From assembly GCA_008330645.1 (NCBI GenBank), contig VLTN01000052.1:186001-250000 (forward strand): DNA of 64,000 nucleotides, given 5' to 3'. The translations under genes were made by a program, and so were the position numbers. Of this stretch, positions 62,026-64,000 are shown piece after piece. Each line of letters begins with the position of its first letter. Positions within the stretch are counted from its first letter, which is position 1. This DNA comes from Cafeteria roenbergensis (Eukaryota > Sar > Bigyra > Bicosoecida > Cafeteriaceae). The notes under the pieces were generated by a model, which saw nothing but the letters and a program-made list of their open reading frames with translations, made no database searches and had not been told where the DNA came from.

Positions 62026-63812
62026 AGAACAACGGGCTGACGGACTGATTCTGGAAATGATCGAAATCTAGGGCTGCTATACAACTTGGTTGGCATCGAA
62101 ACGCTACCGCTAAACCTTGCGAGCGCATGTGGCTCTGCTTTCTACGGCAGAGCTGCACCTCGCCGATCGTCAAATCGTTTTGCGCCCTCCGAGAAGCGAG
62201 CGCACCCGGTGGTCTAGCCCACGTGGGCTTCCCGGGCGACCCCCCGTACCGTCTCGCGCGCGCGCCCCGTGTGGTGTGTGCGTGAACTCGTTTGACACAC
62301 CCTCCCGTCCCTCGGGCGACCCTGGCGGTCCCCGCCGAGCCGAATCTTTAGCCACTAGGTCAGCATCGGCGATCCTCGCCTCCACTCTGCCAACCAGAAA
62401 TAAGACAGCAGCACTGGAATGCCTGCCCAACGGATGCCGACGGAAGCGACTGCATCCTGAGTTGCGGACTGCTCTTCGCATGCTATCACACTCGGAGCGT
62501 TGCCTTAGGATACTGCCAGCAATCTCCGGGTTCTGCCGCGGATTGCACTGCGTGCCGTATGCCGCGTGAGAACGCTCGACTGCCCTCACCCCAGCGTTAC
62601 GCCGACACTCGAAACTCGCCATGCACCGTCAATCTTGGCCACGCAAGTGCACGAGTCGCCCCGCGCCGAGCGATTCTCCACGGGCATCGCCGTCGTAGCT
62701 CTGAGCTGCGCTGTGCCTGCCTTGGCCTCGCGCTCAGCCACTCTGCCGGCGAGCTATGCTGCAAGCTTGCAATCTCACGCCCTCCCCCCCCCCACAGCGA
62801 TAAACCTCTCTCTTGTAGTCTTGTATCGGAAGTGCCGCTTCGCTCCTTTCGTCTCGATTAGTCTATGGGTCGGCTACCAGTTTCTTCGTTGAGCTCGTAT
62901 CGCCTTCAAATGGTGGTGTGCGAGAGTCTGTGCTCGTCGCCGTCTTCAATCCCTCCGGGGCCGTGACTGGGGTGGGCCCCCGAGTATGGCAAGCGAACTC
63001 TGCTTGGTAGAGCCCTCCTCCTGGCGGGCAGAGCTCCGTCTGCCCGCGGGGCGGGTTGACTGGGAAAGGCAAAGCGAGCGTCACACAAACGCACCTGGAA
63101 TACGGAGTCGCAGATTCCCTTGGGGGCACTAGTCAGGGCGGGCGAGTACCGTGCCGCTGCGCTGCCCGCTGTGGACGGGAGAGTTCCTGTGTCCGTTGTG
63201 CTAGTTGCGCGCGCGCTCGTCGAGCAGAGCTGTTCCCAGCTCTGCAGCAAGAGGGTCGCCCTCCGCTGCTTGGTCCGCCACGTCGCTGCCTGTCCTTGTC
63301 GTAGGATGCGGTTCCCTTTGACTGGATGTGTTATTGTTCGTTCAGCTCAATATTCAGCCTCCTTAGGCTTGTTGTCACAGAATCCGTTGGTCGCTTTTCT
63401 AGTTTTACTTTCCCAAAGTTAACTTGCAGCTTTAGCCATGTCGATGATAAAGAGCGAATGGAAGAAAGCAGAACTGAGTGATGCTGAAAATGTTCGGATG
63501 CATTGTCGCATTCACACATTTGTGCGGCCTCGTTGCCCCACAGCTGGCGCAGAAAGTCGCGGGAGAGGCCCCCAAAGCGGCCTAGCTTGTGGGGCGCGTC
63601 CCCGCGTCGTCGGGCCCGCGGGGCGCAACGGAAGGGGAAGGCTGTGGTTCCAGCCAGGCGAACACAAAAGTCGCACGCTTGAACTAGGGCAGAGTCCGAA
63701 AAGGACTGAGGCAGCGGAATGAGGCCCCACACCAGCGCGCGGGCTTGGCAACTCGCCGCCCAGGCTGGCTCTGGAGCCGCAAGCGGGTTGGTCTGCCAGG
63801 CCGGAAAGGGCC
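62026..63812. other. Long intergenic region between receptor copies, part low in GC
   Basis: About 1.8 kb, the longest non-coding stretch here. It carries short unrelated open frames only. Around 63300-63520 the sequence turns markedly A/T-rich for this window. The last ~280 bp (from 63531) are the duplicated receptor promoter. No transposon, tRNA or other RNA gene recognised. Confidence 0.55.
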
Positions 63813-64000
63813 ATGCTCGTGCTCTTGCTCCTTGCAGCGGGGCTCGCGAGGGCGTCGCACTTTCGCTATGGGTGAGTCGGCCTCGCAATGCTGGCCAGCG
63901 CTGCATCGGCCCTCGGGGCTGGGCACCGGGGCCCGCAGCTCGCTTTGCGCCCAGAGCAAGCGGGCATGTGCCCGCCGTATGCTCGGGCCAGGCGGCGCGG
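63531..64000 (+). repeat. Segmental duplication, copy 2 (cut by window edge)
   Basis: Second copy of 46354-46839. It contains a few small deletions upstream of the ATG (for example a loss of about 15 bp matching 46597-46611) and scattered substitutions, while exon 1 is unchanged. Confidence 0.95.
63813..64000 (+). CDS. Second receptor copy: signal-peptide exon (63813-63871) and start of intron 1
   Basis: The ATG at 63813 opens a 59-nt exon identical to exon 1 of the giant receptor, encoding the signal peptide and the SHFRYG start, followed by the same GTGAGT donor at 63872. The window ends in intron 1. The distance between the two start codons is 17,161 bp, so the receptor genes form a tandem head-to-tail pair or longer array. 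Whether the rest of the second gene is intact cannot be seen. Confidence 0.9.

Noticed and set aside
63300-63530. A/T-richer patch considered as a possible inserted mobile or virus-like element
   Set aside because: It is short, has no terminal repeats, no recognisable element gene and no target-site duplication that I could find; ordinary low-GC intergenic DNA fits better.
63331-63906. 191-codon minus-strand frame across the duplicated promoter
   Set aside because: It is antisense to the receptor signal-peptide exon, and its similar partner at 46394-46987 arises only from the segmental duplication.

Overview
The window is nuclear DNA from a eukaryotic microbe with very high GC content. It has spliceosomal introns of about 95-430 nt, mostly with GTGAG donors and CAG acceptors. 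Genes lie tightly packed on both strands with a few hundred bases between them. Predicted proteins carry long Ala/Ser/Gly/Pro/Arg-rich low-complexity stretches. The gene content (Sec62, an SHFRYG-type ectodomain with cadherin and IPT/TIG repeats, a kynurenine-type aminotransferase, a group XII-like PLA2) suits a free-living heterotrophic protist. A GC-rich stramenopile flagellate such as Cafeteria is a reasonable guess, but the sequence alone does not prove it. I saw no transposon, virus-like element, tRNA, rRNA or CRISPR array.

Layout. 1-1550 (-): a leucine-rich-repeat protein with an IQ motif, running off the left edge. 2278-3157 (+): secreted/ER group XII-like phospholipase A2 ending in RDEL. 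3636-5775 (+): SEC62 translocon subunit. 6428-11945 (+): CKAP2-like cytoskeleton/cell-cycle protein with a KEN box. 12332-14054 (-): ankyrin protein whose five central repeats are each an exactly 99-nt, phase-0 exon. 14706-20243 (-): 1845-aa low-complexity protein with a 33-nt tandem repeat. 20825-22372 (+): laminin-G/ConA-like domain with an RGG tail. 22798-26247 (+): MFS transporter with a loop of about 670 residues. 26557-28399 (-) and 28632-30418 (+): divergent kynurenine-type aminotransferase and aldose 1-epimerase genes sharing a 232-bp promoter region. 30712-32998 (+): likely pseudokinase. 33370-36108 (-): membrane protein with a disordered tail. 36517-43897 (+): 2317-aa low-complexity protein with a near-identical internal duplication. 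44271-45811 (+): coiled-coil protein. 46652-61245 (+): an adhesion receptor of about 4400 residues. 61246-62025: an ORF with a WW domain that continues the receptor's frame past its TAG. 63813-end: exon 1 of a second receptor copy.

The right third is the most distinctive part. A giant cadherin/IPT multi-pass receptor is followed, about 17 kb downstream, by a second copy of its promoter and signal-peptide exon, so the locus is a tandem receptor array. The other genes are mixed housekeeping (Sec62, aminotransferase, mutarotase) and lineage-specific disordered proteins, with no operon-like functional grouping. Exon boundaries were worked out by hand from splice-site words, phase agreement and alignment to remembered family motifs, not from transcripts.
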